Shown: one piece after another, positions 52,982 to 62,505 of the stretch
How positions within the stretch are numbered: the stretch's first letter is position 1
Layout: each line of letters starts with the position of its first letter
Assembly (NCBI RefSeq): GCF_014201355.1
Contig: NZ_JACHEG010000004.1
Coordinates: 248,001 to 312,000 of the forward strand
DNA from: Aliirhizobium wenxiniae
GTDB lineage: Bacteria > Pseudomonadota > Alphaproteobacteria > Rhizobiales > Rhizobiaceae
DNA: 64,000 nucleotides
Direction: 5' to 3'
Made by a program: the position numbers and the translations under genes
Notes under the pieces: model-generated
Seen by the model: the letters and a program-made list of their open reading frames with translations, nothing else
What the model was told of the DNA's origin: nothing
Databases searched by the model: none

Positions 52982-54702
52982 GCGATCTGTTCCTTTCTGA
53001 AGACTTCCCGAGGTTTCTGCTGGGTGGTGTTAACCGGATTGGCAATGCCCGCCGGGATCGATTCCAGGAGTGTCGCGGTGTACGGATGCTGCGGATTGCC
53101 AAAAATATCCGCGACGCTGCCATGTTCGACGATGCTGCCTCGCTGCATGACCGAGACGGTATGTGCGAGCTGGCGGACAAGTGCGAGGTCATGCGAGACG
53201 AATACGTAGGTGAGGCCCAGCTTGGCCTGTAGAGACAGAAGAACCTCGACGATATCCGCCTGGACACTGACATCGAGCGCCGATGTCGGTTCATCGAGAA
53301 CAATCACATCGGGTTTGAGGACAAGCGCTCTTGCGATTGCCACACGCTGCCTTTGACCGCCTGAAAGTGCACCCGGCTTGCGGTTAAGCAGGTGTTCAGC
53401 CAAGCCGACATTGGCGAGCGCCTCGCGCACCCGTTCCGCACGTTCTTTCGGTGTTCCGACTTTGAACCGGTCCAGAGGTTCGCCCACCAGATGCTCGACG
53501 GTCCAGGTCGGATCGAGTGAGGTGAAGGGGTTCTGATAGACGAGCTGGAGGTGCCGCCATACCGCACGCAATGATGCGTGCGAGCGGCCGGACAGTCTTT
53601 CACCAGCAACTGAGATCTCGCCCGCATCCGGCTCTTCAAGCCCTAGCAACAGCCGGATGGTTGTCGTCTTGCCGGAACCCGACTCTCCGACCAGTGCATG
53701 AGTTGTACCGGGAGCGACGGCAAAAGAGATATCGCTTACAGCTGTCAGTATCTTGCCGTCGACCGTAAAGCTCTTTGTGACTGCGTTGACCTCGATCTTC
53801 GGGGCTTCGCCGGCACTGCGTAAACGCAAGCCCGCCTCCCTTAGCCTCGCGTAGCGATCCGGATTGAGAGCCGGTACATCGGCATGCAATTTCCGCGCAT
53901 AGGCCGAGGCCGGTAACGAAAACACAGAGGACGTTTTTCCTGCTTCCTGCACCACACCATTCTTCAGCACGACGAGGCTGTCCGTCCTTTCGGAAGCTAT
54001 GGCGAGATCATGGGTGATGAGCAGCAGGCTGATGTTCAGATCATGCTGCAACTTGGAGAGAAGATCGAGAATCCGCTTCTGGATGGTTACATCGAGTGCG
54101 GATGTCGGCTCGTCGGCAACCAGAAGCGCTGGCCGAGGCAGAACGGCAAGCCCGATCAGAACACGCTGCAGCATGCCACCGGAGAGCTGGTGGGGGTAGG
54201 AAGAGAAAACCCGCTGAGGATTTTCGAGCCCAACCTGCGCGAAGGTTTCGAGTATGAGAGCCTTGCGGATTGTCGCATTTGGCTCGTCCGTCAGCTCTGC
54301 CGCTTCCATCGCCTGTGCGCCGATCGTGCGCACAGGGTTGAGGGCATTACCGGGATCCTGAGGGACAAATCCGATCTGGCGTCCGCGTAGAGCTCGGAAA
54401 CGACGCTCGGGAAGGGCCAGCAGGTTGTCTCCACCAAACCGGACGGCGCCGGAGGCTGTCGCACCGCTCGGCAACAGCCGCAGAATGGCGCGGGCAATGG
54501 TCGATTTTCCGGAGCCGGACTCGCCGATCAGAGCGAGGCTTTTGCCGCGTCCGAGTTCGAACCCAACATCGTGCACGACATCCTGCCGTCCATAGGACAC
54601 CGACAGATTGTCCACACTCAGGAGAGGGGTGACGGGTTGTGGCGCCGGAGCGACCGTGATTGCGCGAATGAGAGCGGCGCTCAGTCTGTCTTGCGAAGCC
54701 AT
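52978..54702 (-). CDS. fused double ATPase of a Dpp-type importer
   Basis: A 574-residue tandem ATPase. The first domain has Walker A GESGSGKS at residues 60-67, LSGGMLQR and [12 protein letters not shown]. The second has GESGSGKTTT, LSGGQRQR and [13 protein letters not shown] basic, proline-rich N-terminal tail (about 25 residues) precedes the first domain. It parallels the fused ATPase at 18769-20400 in length and layout. I chose the ATG at 54702, overlapping the permease gene by 22 bases. Confidence 0.93.
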   Translation of the reverse strand: MASQDRLSAALIRAITVAPAPQPVTPLLSVDNLSVSYGRQDVVHDVGFELGRGKSLALIGESGSGKSTIARAILRLLPSGATASGAVRFGGDNLLALPERRFRALRGRQIGFVPQDPGNALNPVRTIGAQAMEAAELTDEPNATIRKALILETFAQVGLENPQRVFSSYPHQLSGGMLQRVLIGLAVLPRPALLVADEPTSALDVTIQKRILDLLSKLQHDLNISLLLITHDLAIASERTDSLVVLKNGVVQEAGKTSSVFSLPASAYARKLHADVPALNPDRYARLREAGLRLRSAGEAPKIEVNAVTKSFTVDGKILTAVSDISFAVAPGTTHALVGESGSGKTTTIRLLLGLEEPDAGEISVAGERLSGRSHASLRAVWRHLQLVYQNPFTSLDPTWTVEHLVGEPLDRFKVGTPKERAERVREALANVGLAEHLLNRKPGALSGGQRQRVAIARALVLKPDVIVLDEPTSALDVSVQADIVEVLLSLQAKLGLTYVFVSHDLALVRQLAHTVSVMQRGSIVEHGSVADIFGNPQHPYTATLLESIPAGIANPVNTTQQKPREVFRKEQIA

Positions 54703-55529
54703 CGGCTGATCCTGTTCACTGAGAGGACGGTTACGATCGTGATGAAAGCGGGCGCATAAACGAGCCACGGCCATTTGAGGTAATCCTTGCCGATCGAGAT
54801 CAGCAGGCCCCAGTCTGAGGCAGGCGGCGGGTCGCCATATCCAAGGAAGGCAAGGCTGGCGATTACCAGGATGGACTCGCCGAACTGCAGCACCGCAAGC
54901 GGCAGCACCGAGCGGGAGGCATTCGGCAGGATATGCCGCCAGAGGATGAACCAGCGCGACCCGCCGGAAAGGAACGCGGCCTCGACAAATGTCGCCTGTC
55001 TGGTCTTGATGACCTCTGCGCGGGTGACGCGTGCAAAGATCGCCACCGCCGATACGCCGGTTGCTATTGCCGCATTGATCGTCTCGAAGCCGATCGCGGT
55101 GACAACGATGACGGCGAGCAGAAATTTCGGGATGGAAAGCAGGACATCGACGAGACGAGCCAGAACGACATCGACCCAGCCACCAAGGAAACCTGCCAGT
55201 AGCCCGATCAGGCCACCGGCCAGAACGCCGATCACCACGGCAACCAGCGCGCTCGATACAGAGGAGGCTGTGCCGTAGACAACACGAGCGTAAAGGTCGC
55301 GCCCTAGGTGATCTGTGCCGAACCAGTGCTCGGCACTGGGGCCAAGCAATTTGTCTGCCGGAACACCGACGACCGGACTGTATGCGGTGAATAGCTGCGG
55401 CGCGATTGACCAGGCAATGATGGTCGCGGTGATCAAGAAGGAGAGCGCAACAATCGGCGGCATTCGAAGCGCTTCCGCCCAGCCGCTTCGGCTTCCGCGT
55501 GAAAGTGTGGAGTTCGCGACAAAGGTCAT
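54681..55529 (-). CDS. ABC transporter permease (DppC-like)
   Basis: A 282-residue permease. Its first helix is followed by FGTDHLGRDLYARVVYG, the DppC-type motif. The EAA loop is EAAFLSGGSRWFILWRHILPN, and LAFLGYGDPPPASDWGLLI sits near the C-terminus. It shares the last motif with the DppC-like permease at 20397-21287, in line with paralogy. It overlaps the DppB-like gene by 4 bases. Confidence 0.92.
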   Translation of the reverse strand: MTFVANSTLSRGSRSGWAEALRMPPIVALSFLITATIIAWSIAPQLFTAYSPVVGVPADKLLGPSAEHWFGTDHLGRDLYARVVYGTASSVSSALVAVVIGVLAGGLIGLLAGFLGGWVDVVLARLVDVLLSIPKFLLAVIVVTAIGFETINAAIATGVSAVAIFARVTRAEVIKTRQATFVEAAFLSGGSRWFILWRHILPNASRSVLPLAVLQFGESILVIASLAFLGYGDPPPASDWGLLISIGKDYLKWPWLVYAPAFITIVTVLSVNRISRWLRKTD

Positions 55530-56536
55530 GGCGTCACCACTCTGGTTGGTCCGATCGATGTCTCGTCCGCGGTGGTCGGCTGGCGTTTCTGCCCGCCCAG
55601 AATTTTCACGCGCGGATCGAGGAGGGGGTAGAGAAGGTCCGCAACGAGATTGACGAGAACGAAGATCACGGCGCCGAGCGAGACAATTGCTTGCAGGACG
55701 GGAAGGTCCTGTGTGCTGACCGATCGTTGTACGAGACTGCCGATACCGGTTCGCCCGAATACCGTTTCTGTAATCAGAGAACCGCCGAGAAGTTCGCCGA
55801 TCGTAAGGGCGATGACGGTGACGACGGGGAGCGAAGCCGGCTTCAGCAGGTGGCTTGCGAAGAGACGTGCCTGTCCGATGCCGCGGCTGCGGGCCACAGT
55901 GGCATATTCCTGCTCCGCCTCCTTATCCAGATTGGCGATCAGGACTTCCGCGATCTGTGCGGAAATCGGGATGCCGAGTGCTATGGCAGCAAACAGGGTA
56001 GCCCAGAAACTGTCCGGATTGATCACTCGGAACAGTCCGAGCTGGAAACCGAACAGATGGATCAACACCAGGCCGATGACGAAATTTGGCACCGACAGAA
56101 ACAGCGAGGGAAAGCCACGCAGCAGGCCCTGCCCGTATCGCTTGGGAACGAAGCGGGTGCCGTAAGCAACAAGCATGGCCAGCACCAGTGCTACGGCGAG
56201 ACCCGCCGACGCCAGAATGAGCGTCGAGGGCAGGACCTCGGCAATCAGCGTCGAGACCGGCCGGTTGGACCGCATCGACATGCCGAGGTCGCCGGTCAGG
56301 AAGCCGGACAGCGAATGCCAGAGCTGGACGATGATCGGCTTGTCCAGCCCCTGTGCGGCGATGATCTCGGCGATTTCTTCTTCGCTGAAGCCGTTCTGCG
56401 GGTTGCGCAGAACGCTGGTGATCGGATCGCCGGGAAGGATGCTGACGACCACGAAGGTGAACACATAGGCCAGCAGGATGACGACGACCGCCTGGCCGAG
56501 CCGTTTTGCGGCATAGGTTAGGTAGGCATTGCTCAT
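55526..56536 (-). CDS. ABC transporter permease (DppB-like)
   Basis: A 336-residue permease with the DppB-type start (YLTYAAKRLGQAVVVILLAYVF), LPGDPITSVLRNPQNGFSEEE and an EAA loop (ARSRGIGQARLFASHLLKPAS). I chose the ATG at 56536; an in-frame start at 56551 is an alternative. It follows the binding-protein gene by 34 bases, with no hairpin between them, unlike the other two peptide-type importer operons. Confidence 0.92.
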   Translation of the reverse strand: MSNAYLTYAAKRLGQAVVVILLAYVFTFVVVSILPGDPITSVLRNPQNGFSEEEIAEIIAAQGLDKPIIVQLWHSLSGFLTGDLGMSMRSNRPVSTLIAEVLPSTLILASAGLAVALVLAMLVAYGTRFVPKRYGQGLLRGFPSLFLSVPNFVIGLVLIHLFGFQLGLFRVINPDSFWATLFAAIALGIPISAQIAEVLIANLDKEAEQEYATVARSRGIGQARLFASHLLKPASLPVVTVIALTIGELLGGSLITETVFGRTGIGSLVQRSVSTQDLPVLQAIVSLGAVIFVLVNLVADLLYPLLDPRVKILGGQKRQPTTADETSIGPTRVVTP

Positions 56537-56570
56537 GCCGGTGCCTCGCATTGGTTGGTTGCTTTAAGCG

Positions 56571-58226
56571 TCAATCGGCGATGAAGGCCGTGTAGTAGCT
56601 GGCATAGGCAACGCCGTTATAGACCTCGCCTTTCAGCGTCGGCGACTGCACATAGATGCGCTGGACGATCTGCGTGCGCGGGATGAAATATCCCTGGTCG
56701 AGAACGTATTGCTGCAGGTCATTCAGCAGCGGATTGCGTTCATCGAAAGTGCCTGCACCCGCAATTTTGTCGCGCAGTTCGTTGAGCTTGGTATCGCGGT
56801 CATCGAGCGCGAACCAGTTCTCGCCATTGTTGGCATTTGTCAGAATGCCGGCAACCGTTCCTGCGTCGATGAAGCTGCGTGTGACTTCGTATGTCGGGAT
56901 GGCAGGGCCGCCATATTTCACCTTCTCTCCATACGTCACGACGTCATAAGCACGGATGGCGACCTTCCAGCCAAGCTTGCCGAGCTGCTGGGCGATAAGC
57001 TCGTCGACCGACTTGGAGGTGGCGAGATAGGGGTTGGAATGGAGCGTCAGCGTCAGCGCTTTGCCGTCCTTGGTGCGAACACCGTCGGCACCTTTCGTCC
57101 ATCCCGCCTCGTCGAGCAGCTTTTCTGCCTTGTCAGGATTGTAGGCTAAAAGGCCGCTCTGGTCGGTTGCGCCGGGCACGTTGCTCTGGATGAACGAGGT
57201 CGGCAGCTTCCAGTCGGGCGTGTAGACCGTGTCGATGATTTCCTGACGGTTGATGCCGGCCTGCAGCGCCTGGCGAACCTTTACGTCGTCATAGGGGGCG
57301 ATCTTCGTATTGACCGCCCAGCCATTGACGAAACCGAGATAGCGCGGCGTTGCGATCGTGTAGCCTTCTTCCCTGAGCGACTTCAGCTCCTGGGGGGAAG
57401 CATTATAGGCGACATCTGCCTGACCGGACTGGACCGAGGCAACCCGGAGAGAGGGTTCTGACACAAGCTTGTAGGTGATACTGTCGAGAAAGGCCGGACC
57501 GGTATGGCCAACGGCGGCCGGCCCCCAGTTATAATCCTTGCGCTTGACCAGCGTAACGTGATCGCCTTCCTTCCAGCTCTCGACCACATAGGGTCCGCTG
57601 CCGGCAGTCTTGCTCAGGTCGGCTTGCTCGGAAGCCGGTTGTGCCAGGCTTTTGGGCGATACCAGGATCGAGCCGTGATAGCCAAGCGTCGGGATAAAAC
57701 CCAGTGTAGGTTTCTTGAAAAAGACCTTGACGGTGGACGGGTCGATAACTTCGGCGCGATCGTAAGTCTTGGGGAAAAGGCCGATGGGGTTGATACCCTC
57801 GTTTTTGCGCCCCGCATACCAGATGTCGAGATTGGCAACGACCGCGGAGGCATCGAGCGGCGCGCCATCGGAGAAGGTCACCCCGTTCTTGAGATGCAGC
57901 GTGAATTCCGTTGCATTGTCATTCTGCTCCCAGCGTTCTGCGAGCCAGGGACTGACCTTGCCTTCGGCATCGACATAAAGAAGCTTGTCGGTGACGTGCC
58001 CCCAGATATGCCCCTGGAAGCTGGAGATGGCGCTGTTGTTGGGAATCCAGGTATCGCCGAGAGAGTCAATCAGGAAGGTTATGTCACCACCATCCTTCGG
58101 TGTTTCTGCGGCCTGAACCGGAGCGAAGCCCGCCGTCGAGACCAGAAGAGCCGCTGCAACCGTAGCCGATATCGTGATCAGCAGGCGCCGCCGGGAGAGG
58201 TTGAGAAGAGAAGATCGTTCGGTCAT
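56571..58226 (-). CDS. periplasmic binding protein, family 5, paralogue of 22309-23937
   Basis: A 551-residue family 5 solute-binding protein. The N-terminus has a twin-arginine-like LSRRRLLI (residues 10-17), a hydrophobic stretch and probable cleavage near residue 39 (VQA). Landmarks are LAERWEQND, LKNGVTFSDGAPLDASAVV, GSGPYVVESW and DYNWGPAAVGHTG. The last block and PDKAEKLLDEAGWTKGADGVR are shared with the protein at 22309-23937 (DYNWGPA and PEKAEALLDEAGFKLGADGIR). I chose the ATG at 58226. It is the first gene of the five-gene operon 58226 to 51893. The ligand is probably a sulfur-containing compound (inference from neighbours). Confidence 0.92.
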   Translation of the reverse strand: MTERSSLLNLSRRRLLITISATVAAALLVSTAGFAPVQAAETPKDGGDITFLIDSLGDTWIPNNSAISSFQGHIWGHVTDKLLYVDAEGKVSPWLAERWEQNDNATEFTLHLKNGVTFSDGAPLDASAVVANLDIWYAGRKNEGINPIGLFPKTYDRAEVIDPSTVKVFFKKPTLGFIPTLGYHGSILVSPKSLAQPASEQADLSKTAGSGPYVVESWKEGDHVTLVKRKDYNWGPAAVGHTGPAFLDSITYKLVSEPSLRVASVQSGQADVAYNASPQELKSLREEGYTIATPRYLGFVNGWAVNTKIAPYDDVKVRQALQAGINRQEIIDTVYTPDWKLPTSFIQSNVPGATDQSGLLAYNPDKAEKLLDEAGWTKGADGVRTKDGKALTLTLHSNPYLATSKSVDELIAQQLGKLGWKVAIRAYDVVTYGEKVKYGGPAIPTYEVTRSFIDAGTVAGILTNANNGENWFALDDRDTKLNELRDKIAGAGTFDERNPLLNDLQQYVLDQGYFIPRTQIVQRIYVQSPTLKGEVYNGVAYASYYTAFIAD

Positions 58227-58762
58227 TGGGTGATCCTGATGTTTCGGGGCGTAGGTTGTGTTTTCGATGTTCTGCGAGTGCACATGCTGGTCCGCGATGA
58301 GCGGAAATTGTGCGCGTCAAACCGTTGCCGCTGCGGTTCCGTGCCGAGCGGGCGAATAGAAAAATGTAAATTCCGATGAATGGACTTCGGCGCAGCCGCT
58401 GTTAGCCGGTCCTGCCAGGCAATCTCGCGCGCAGAGCGCGCTCGGCGCTACATATTCCGTTCATGACGCGGTCCTCCGTTGTTCGGCAAGAAGATCATGA
58501 CACACAGCCTATCAGCACACCGCCAAGGAGAAAGACTGGTTATTCTTTTTCTATGGAATTAGTGGATTAATTTGTCGCAGTTTGGGAAGCGTTTGGGATT
58601 GGTGTTTCAAATGTGGTGATGGGTAATGGTGGAGGCCTGAACGCCGGATTGCGAGGCAGGCGGTGAGAAATGGAAAATGCAGGGAACAGCCGCCGACCAT
58701 CTCTCATATGCGGTCTCGACCAAGATGTAGTCCGGCACAAAGGTGCAGATTTGCGTCCGGGT
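58227..58762. promoter_or_regulatory. regulatory region upstream of the second importer operon
   Basis: A 536-base gap between the binding-protein start and the sulfoxide reductase stop. It holds the shared element at 58538-58561. The rest shows no reading frame with a credible start. The long distance from element to start (over 300 bases) implies a long leader, or that a different promoter is used. No terminator hairpin was recognised for the sulfoxide reductase gene. Confidence 0.45.
58538..58561 (-). promoter_or_regulatory. shared upstream element, copy 3
   Basis: On the minus strand it reads ATTCCATAGAAAAAGAAT then AACC and AGTCTT, matching copy 2 at 51808-51832 over more than 20 bases. 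The core TCCATAGAAA is also present in copy 1 (23991-24000). It is the strongest evidence for common control of the importer and monooxygenase genes. Confidence 0.5.
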
Positions 58763-61081
58763 TTACGTCTCGGTGCCGTTCTCATTCGTCGAGAATATCA
58801 TGCCCTCGAAGATCCGGACTGGTGGAGCGTCGCCGGAAAACCGCTCGACCTCCACTTTGGTGATCTGACCGGTGCAGCCTTGGGCCAATCTGGAAGTACC
58901 GATATCCTGCGTAAGGATATTCGGATTTCCATGGATGCACATCGGGTGTTCCGACTTCGGATCATCCGGCTCGAACCACGCGCCTGTCGAAAGCTGCATT
59001 ACGCCTTGCCTTACGTCGTCGCTCAATATCGCTGCTGCAAGGCAACTGCCACGATTGTTGAAAAGCCTGACAATATCGCCATCCGCTATATCGCGCGCTG
59101 CCGCATCGGCCGGGTTGATGCGGACCGGCTCACGGTCCTTGATCTTCGTAGAGCGGCTGAAGTCACCATAATCGAGCTGGCTATGCAGTCGCTGGTGCGG
59201 CTGGTTGCAAACCAGATGCAGTGGGTAGATCGTTTTATCGACCGCTGCTTCAGCCCTTGCTGGGTACCAATATGGATGACCGCCGCAATCGTCATAATCG
59301 AAAGCTGCGATCGTCTTTGAAAATATCTCGATCTTGCCGGATGGGGTCTGCAGGGGAGATGCAGACGGGTTGTCGCGGAAGGCGCGTGCTGGCCCGCCAT
59401 CATCAGGTTTGATCGGCAGCCGCAGTTCACCACGTTCCCACAACTCTTCGAAATCCGGAGCTTCATGCCCGCTGGCTGCAAGCGCCTGACGTGTCGTTTC
59501 GAAAAGGAAGCCGAGCCATTCCCGGGCCGTGCGGTTTTCGGTAAACGCATCGAATTTCCCGAGATGCCGGGCGATGGCAGAAAAAATCTCATAGTCGTCG
59601 CGTGCTTCGCCGACCGGCTCGATCAATTTCTTCATCGCGACCATCAAATCGTCGCGGTCTGCCGCGCCGATGTCGTCCCGTTCGATCGTTGTTGTTGCCG
59701 GCAGAACGATATCCGCGTGACGCGCCGTGGACGTCCAGGCTGTCTCGTGGACGATGATTGTTTCGGGCCGCCTGAATGCGTCGCGCAGCCTGTTGAGATC
59801 CTGATGGTGATGAAACGGATTGCCGCCTGCCCAATAGACGAGGCGAATATCCGGATAGTGCAAATCATTGCCATTATATTGGAATTCGCCACCCGGATCG
59901 AGCAACATGTCTGCAATGCGGGCGACGGGGATATAGTCCGCCAGAGGATTCTTGAACTGACTTAACGTTGGCAGCGGCACGGCAAGTTGGCGTTTTCCGA
60001 TGTTTCCAAGCGCTCCGAGCGAATAGGAATATCCGCCTCCATCAAGACCGATCTGGCCAAGCATTGCGGCAAGCACAATACCCATCCAGACTGGTTGTTC
60101 GCCGTAGTCGGCTCGCTGGAGCGAATGGCTGACGGTCACCAGCGTGCGCAAGCGTGCCATTGCCCGCGCCAAGTCCCTGATCGTTTCTGCGCTTATGCCG
60201 CAGATTTCCGCTGCCCATTCGGCCGTTTTCGGCAATGCATCGCTGCGGCCAAGCAGATAGTCCTCGAAGCGCTCATATCCGACCGTATAGCGCTCAAGAA
60301 ACTCGCGGTCATGCAGCCCTTCTGCCACCAGCACATGTGCTATTCCTAGCATGAGCGCAACATCGGTGCCCGGGATGATCGCCAGCCATTCGGAATTTAC
60401 TTCAGAAGGGAAGTCATCCTTAAGCGGGGTGATGGAGATGAACCGGGCGCCGCGGGCACTGGCGCCGGACAGTTTCGGCCGCACAATATGGGCGCCTATA
60501 CCGCCGCCATGCACGTCGCCGTTCTTGATCGCCATTCCGCCGAAGGCGACGACGAGTTCCGTGCTGCGCTCGATTGCATCCCAGGTGACGCTCTTGCGGT
60601 CGACCGTGTCATAAGGCCCCAATACATGCGGGATGATGACCGATGCCGCGCCAGAACTATAGGTGTTGACGGATCGCACGTAACCGCCGAGCACATTTAG
60701 AAAACGATGGATTTGGCTCTGCGCATGATGAAAACGGCCGGCACTCGACCAGCCATAGGAGCCGCCGAATACGGCCTGCGGGCCAAAATCCTGGTAAACG
60801 CGCTGCAGTTCGTTTGCAACCAGCTCCACCGCTTCGGGCCAACTAACTTCAATATAATCATCGGCGCCACGTTTGTTTGCGTGGGCAGGTGCTTGCTCAA
60901 GCCAGCCACGCCGGATGGCGGGGCGTCTGACACGAGCGGGACTATCGGCAATCGCCGGAATGTTGCCCAGCAGGGGAGAGGGGTGCGGATCGCCGGGATG
61001 AGGCCGGATGTGGAGGGTGCCGTTTTCGTATCTGCCTGAAAAGGCGCCCCAATGTGAGCTGTGAGGCTTGAACGAGTTCAT
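58763..61081 (-). CDS. bisC: biotin/methionine sulfoxide reductase-type molybdoenzyme
   Basis: A 772-residue molybdopterin guanine dinucleotide enzyme of the DMSO reductase family, BisC/TorA branch, reducing S-oxides such as biotin or methionine sulfoxide. The Mo-ligating Ser113 is in GGSYGWSSAGRFHH. There is no N-terminal iron-sulfur cysteine motif and no twin-arginine signal, so the enzyme is cytoplasmic, like BisC and unlike TorA. Other landmarks are YWAGGNPFHHHQDLNRL, HETAWTSTARHADIVLPATT and GDIVRLFNNRGSC. It is the last gene of an operon with the lactate-dehydrogenase-like, sulfurtransferase and DsbA-fold genes. Confidence 0.92.
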   Translation of the reverse strand: MNSFKPHSSHWGAFSGRYENGTLHIRPHPGDPHPSPLLGNIPAIADSPARVRRPAIRRGWLEQAPAHANKRGADDYIEVSWPEAVELVANELQRVYQDFGPQAVFGGSYGWSSAGRFHHAQSQIHRFLNVLGGYVRSVNTYSSGAASVIIPHVLGPYDTVDRKSVTWDAIERSTELVVAFGGMAIKNGDVHGGGIGAHIVRPKLSGASARGARFISITPLKDDFPSEVNSEWLAIIPGTDVALMLGIAHVLVAEGLHDREFLERYTVGYERFEDYLLGRSDALPKTAEWAAEICGISAETIRDLARAMARLRTLVTVSHSLQRADYGEQPVWMGIVLAAMLGQIGLDGGGYSYSLGALGNIGKRQLAVPLPTLSQFKNPLADYIPVARIADMLLDPGGEFQYNGNDLHYPDIRLVYWAGGNPFHHHQDLNRLRDAFRRPETIIVHETAWTSTARHADIVLPATTTIERDDIGAADRDDLMVAMKKLIEPVGEARDDYEIFSAIARHLGKFDAFTENRTAREWLGFLFETTRQALAASGHEAPDFEELWERGELRLPIKPDDGGPARAFRDNPSASPLQTPSGKIEIFSKTIAAFDYDDCGGHPYWYPARAEAAVDKTIYPLHLVCNQPHQRLHSQLDYGDFSRSTKIKDREPVRINPADAAARDIADGDIVRLFNNRGSCLAAAILSDDVRQGVMQLSTGAWFEPDDPKSEHPMCIHGNPNILTQDIGTSRLAQGCTGQITKVEVERFSGDAPPVRIFEGMIFSTNENGTET

Positions 61082-61128
61082 TGGCGGGTATCCTCGACGA
61101 TCAATGTATTTCAGCTGTTAGGCACTGG

Positions 61129-62505
61129 CTAATTTGGCAGAACCTTGCCAGGGTTCATGATGCCCGCCGGATCGATAGCATTCTTGATGACGGCCATGAG
61201 ATCAACGGCATCACCATGTTCAGCCCGAAGATAGGCAATCTTGCCTGTGCCGACCCCATGCTCGCCTGTCGATGTACCGCCGACCGAGATGGCATATTGC
61301 ACCATCTTCTTATTGATTGCAGCGACTTCGTCGAGTTCCTGCCGGTTGTTCGGATCGACGGCGAAGACGACGTGGTAATTGCCATCCCCGACATGTCCGA
61401 GAATGGCTGCCGGGACACTGCACTCCTTCAGAAGTTCGCGTGTCTTCAGGATGCAGCCACTTAACTCGGAGACAGGCACGCAGACATCGGACGACCAGCC
61501 CTTGGCGTTTTCTCGCTGGGAGACGACAGCATAAAAGGCGCTATGACGCGCCTTCCAAAGCCGGTTTCGCTCTTCTGCTGCATTTGCCCATTCGAAATCC
61601 CGACCGTTGTTTTCTGCGACGATCGCGGCAACCATTTCGACCTGTTCCTGCACGCCGACCGGTGAGCCGTGAAATTCGAAGGCGAGCGTATCCTCGATCT
61701 TCAGTAACAGGCTGGAATAGGCGTTGACGGCCTTGATCAGACCACGGTCCATCAGTTCCATACGGGCAACGGGAATGCCGAGTTGGACGACCTGAATTGC
61801 AGCGGCTACCGCCTGTTCGACACTTTCGAACGAGCAGAGCGCAGCAGAGATCGTCTCGGGAATACCGTAGAGACGCAATGTGACCTCAGTAATGATGCCA
61901 AGCGTGCCTTCCGAACCGACGAAGAGCCGGGTCAGGTCGTAACCTGCCGAGGACTTGCGCGCCCGGCCACCGGTGCGGATGATCTGGCCATTCGGCAACA
62001 CGACGGTTAGCCCAAGGACGTTTTCGCGCATGGTGCCGTAGCGCACGGCATTGGTACCGGAAGCGCGTGTTGCTGTCATGCCGCCGATCGAGGCGTTGGC
62101 ACCCGGATCGATCGGGAAGAACAGGCCCCTGTCACGCAGATGGGTGTTCAACTGCTCCCGCGTAACGCCCGCCTCGACGGTGCAGTCTAGATCCTCGGGG
62201 CTGATGCGGGTGATCTTCGCCATGCGCGACAGATCGATGGATACACCACCGCGCACCGCTGTCAGGTGGCCTTCGAGAGATGTTCCTGCGCCAAAGGCGA
62301 TGACTGGAACGCTTTCAGCAGCGCATAGCCGCACGATATCGGCCACCTCTTGCGTGTTCTCCGCAAAAACGACGGCATCCGGGATGGCTGGCGTGTGATG
62401 GGATTCACCACGGCCATGCTGTTCACGGAGGGCCTGCGATATCGAATAACGATCACCGAAGCGGTTGCTCAGCGCTTCGGAAAGGGAGAGCGGAAGCGCG
62501 CTCAT
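61129..62505 (-). CDS. FAD-linked oxidase, D-lactate dehydrogenase (cytochrome) type
   Basis: A 458-residue PCMH-type flavoprotein. The FAD-binding domain includes VIAFGAGTSLEGH and DPGANASIGGM followed by NAVRYGTMRENVLGL, and the C-terminal domain includes the metal-site HVGDGNYH and GGTSTGEHGVG. These are the usual landmarks of D-lactate/2-hydroxyacid dehydrogenases (GlcD/Dld). It starts 4 bases inside the sulfurtransferase gene and ends 47 bases before the sulfoxide reductase. A role in 2-hydroxyacid oxidation, possibly providing electrons for the reductase, is inference. Confidence 0.9.
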   Translation of the reverse strand: MSALPLSLSEALSNRFGDRYSISQALREQHGRGESHHTPAIPDAVVFAENTQEVADIVRLCAAESVPVIAFGAGTSLEGHLTAVRGGVSIDLSRMAKITRISPEDLDCTVEAGVTREQLNTHLRDRGLFFPIDPGANASIGGMTATRASGTNAVRYGTMRENVLGLTVVLPNGQIIRTGGRARKSSAGYDLTRLFVGSEGTLGIITEVTLRLYGIPETISAALCSFESVEQAVAAAIQVVQLGIPVARMELMDRGLIKAVNAYSSLLLKIEDTLAFEFHGSPVGVQEQVEMVAAIVAENNGRDFEWANAAEERNRLWKARHSAFYAVVSQRENAKGWSSDVCVPVSELSGCILKTRELLKECSVPAAILGHVGDGNYHVVFAVDPNNRQELDEVAAINKKMVQYAISVGGTSTGEHGVGTGKIAYLRAEHGDAVDLMAVIKNAIDPAGIMNPGKVLPN

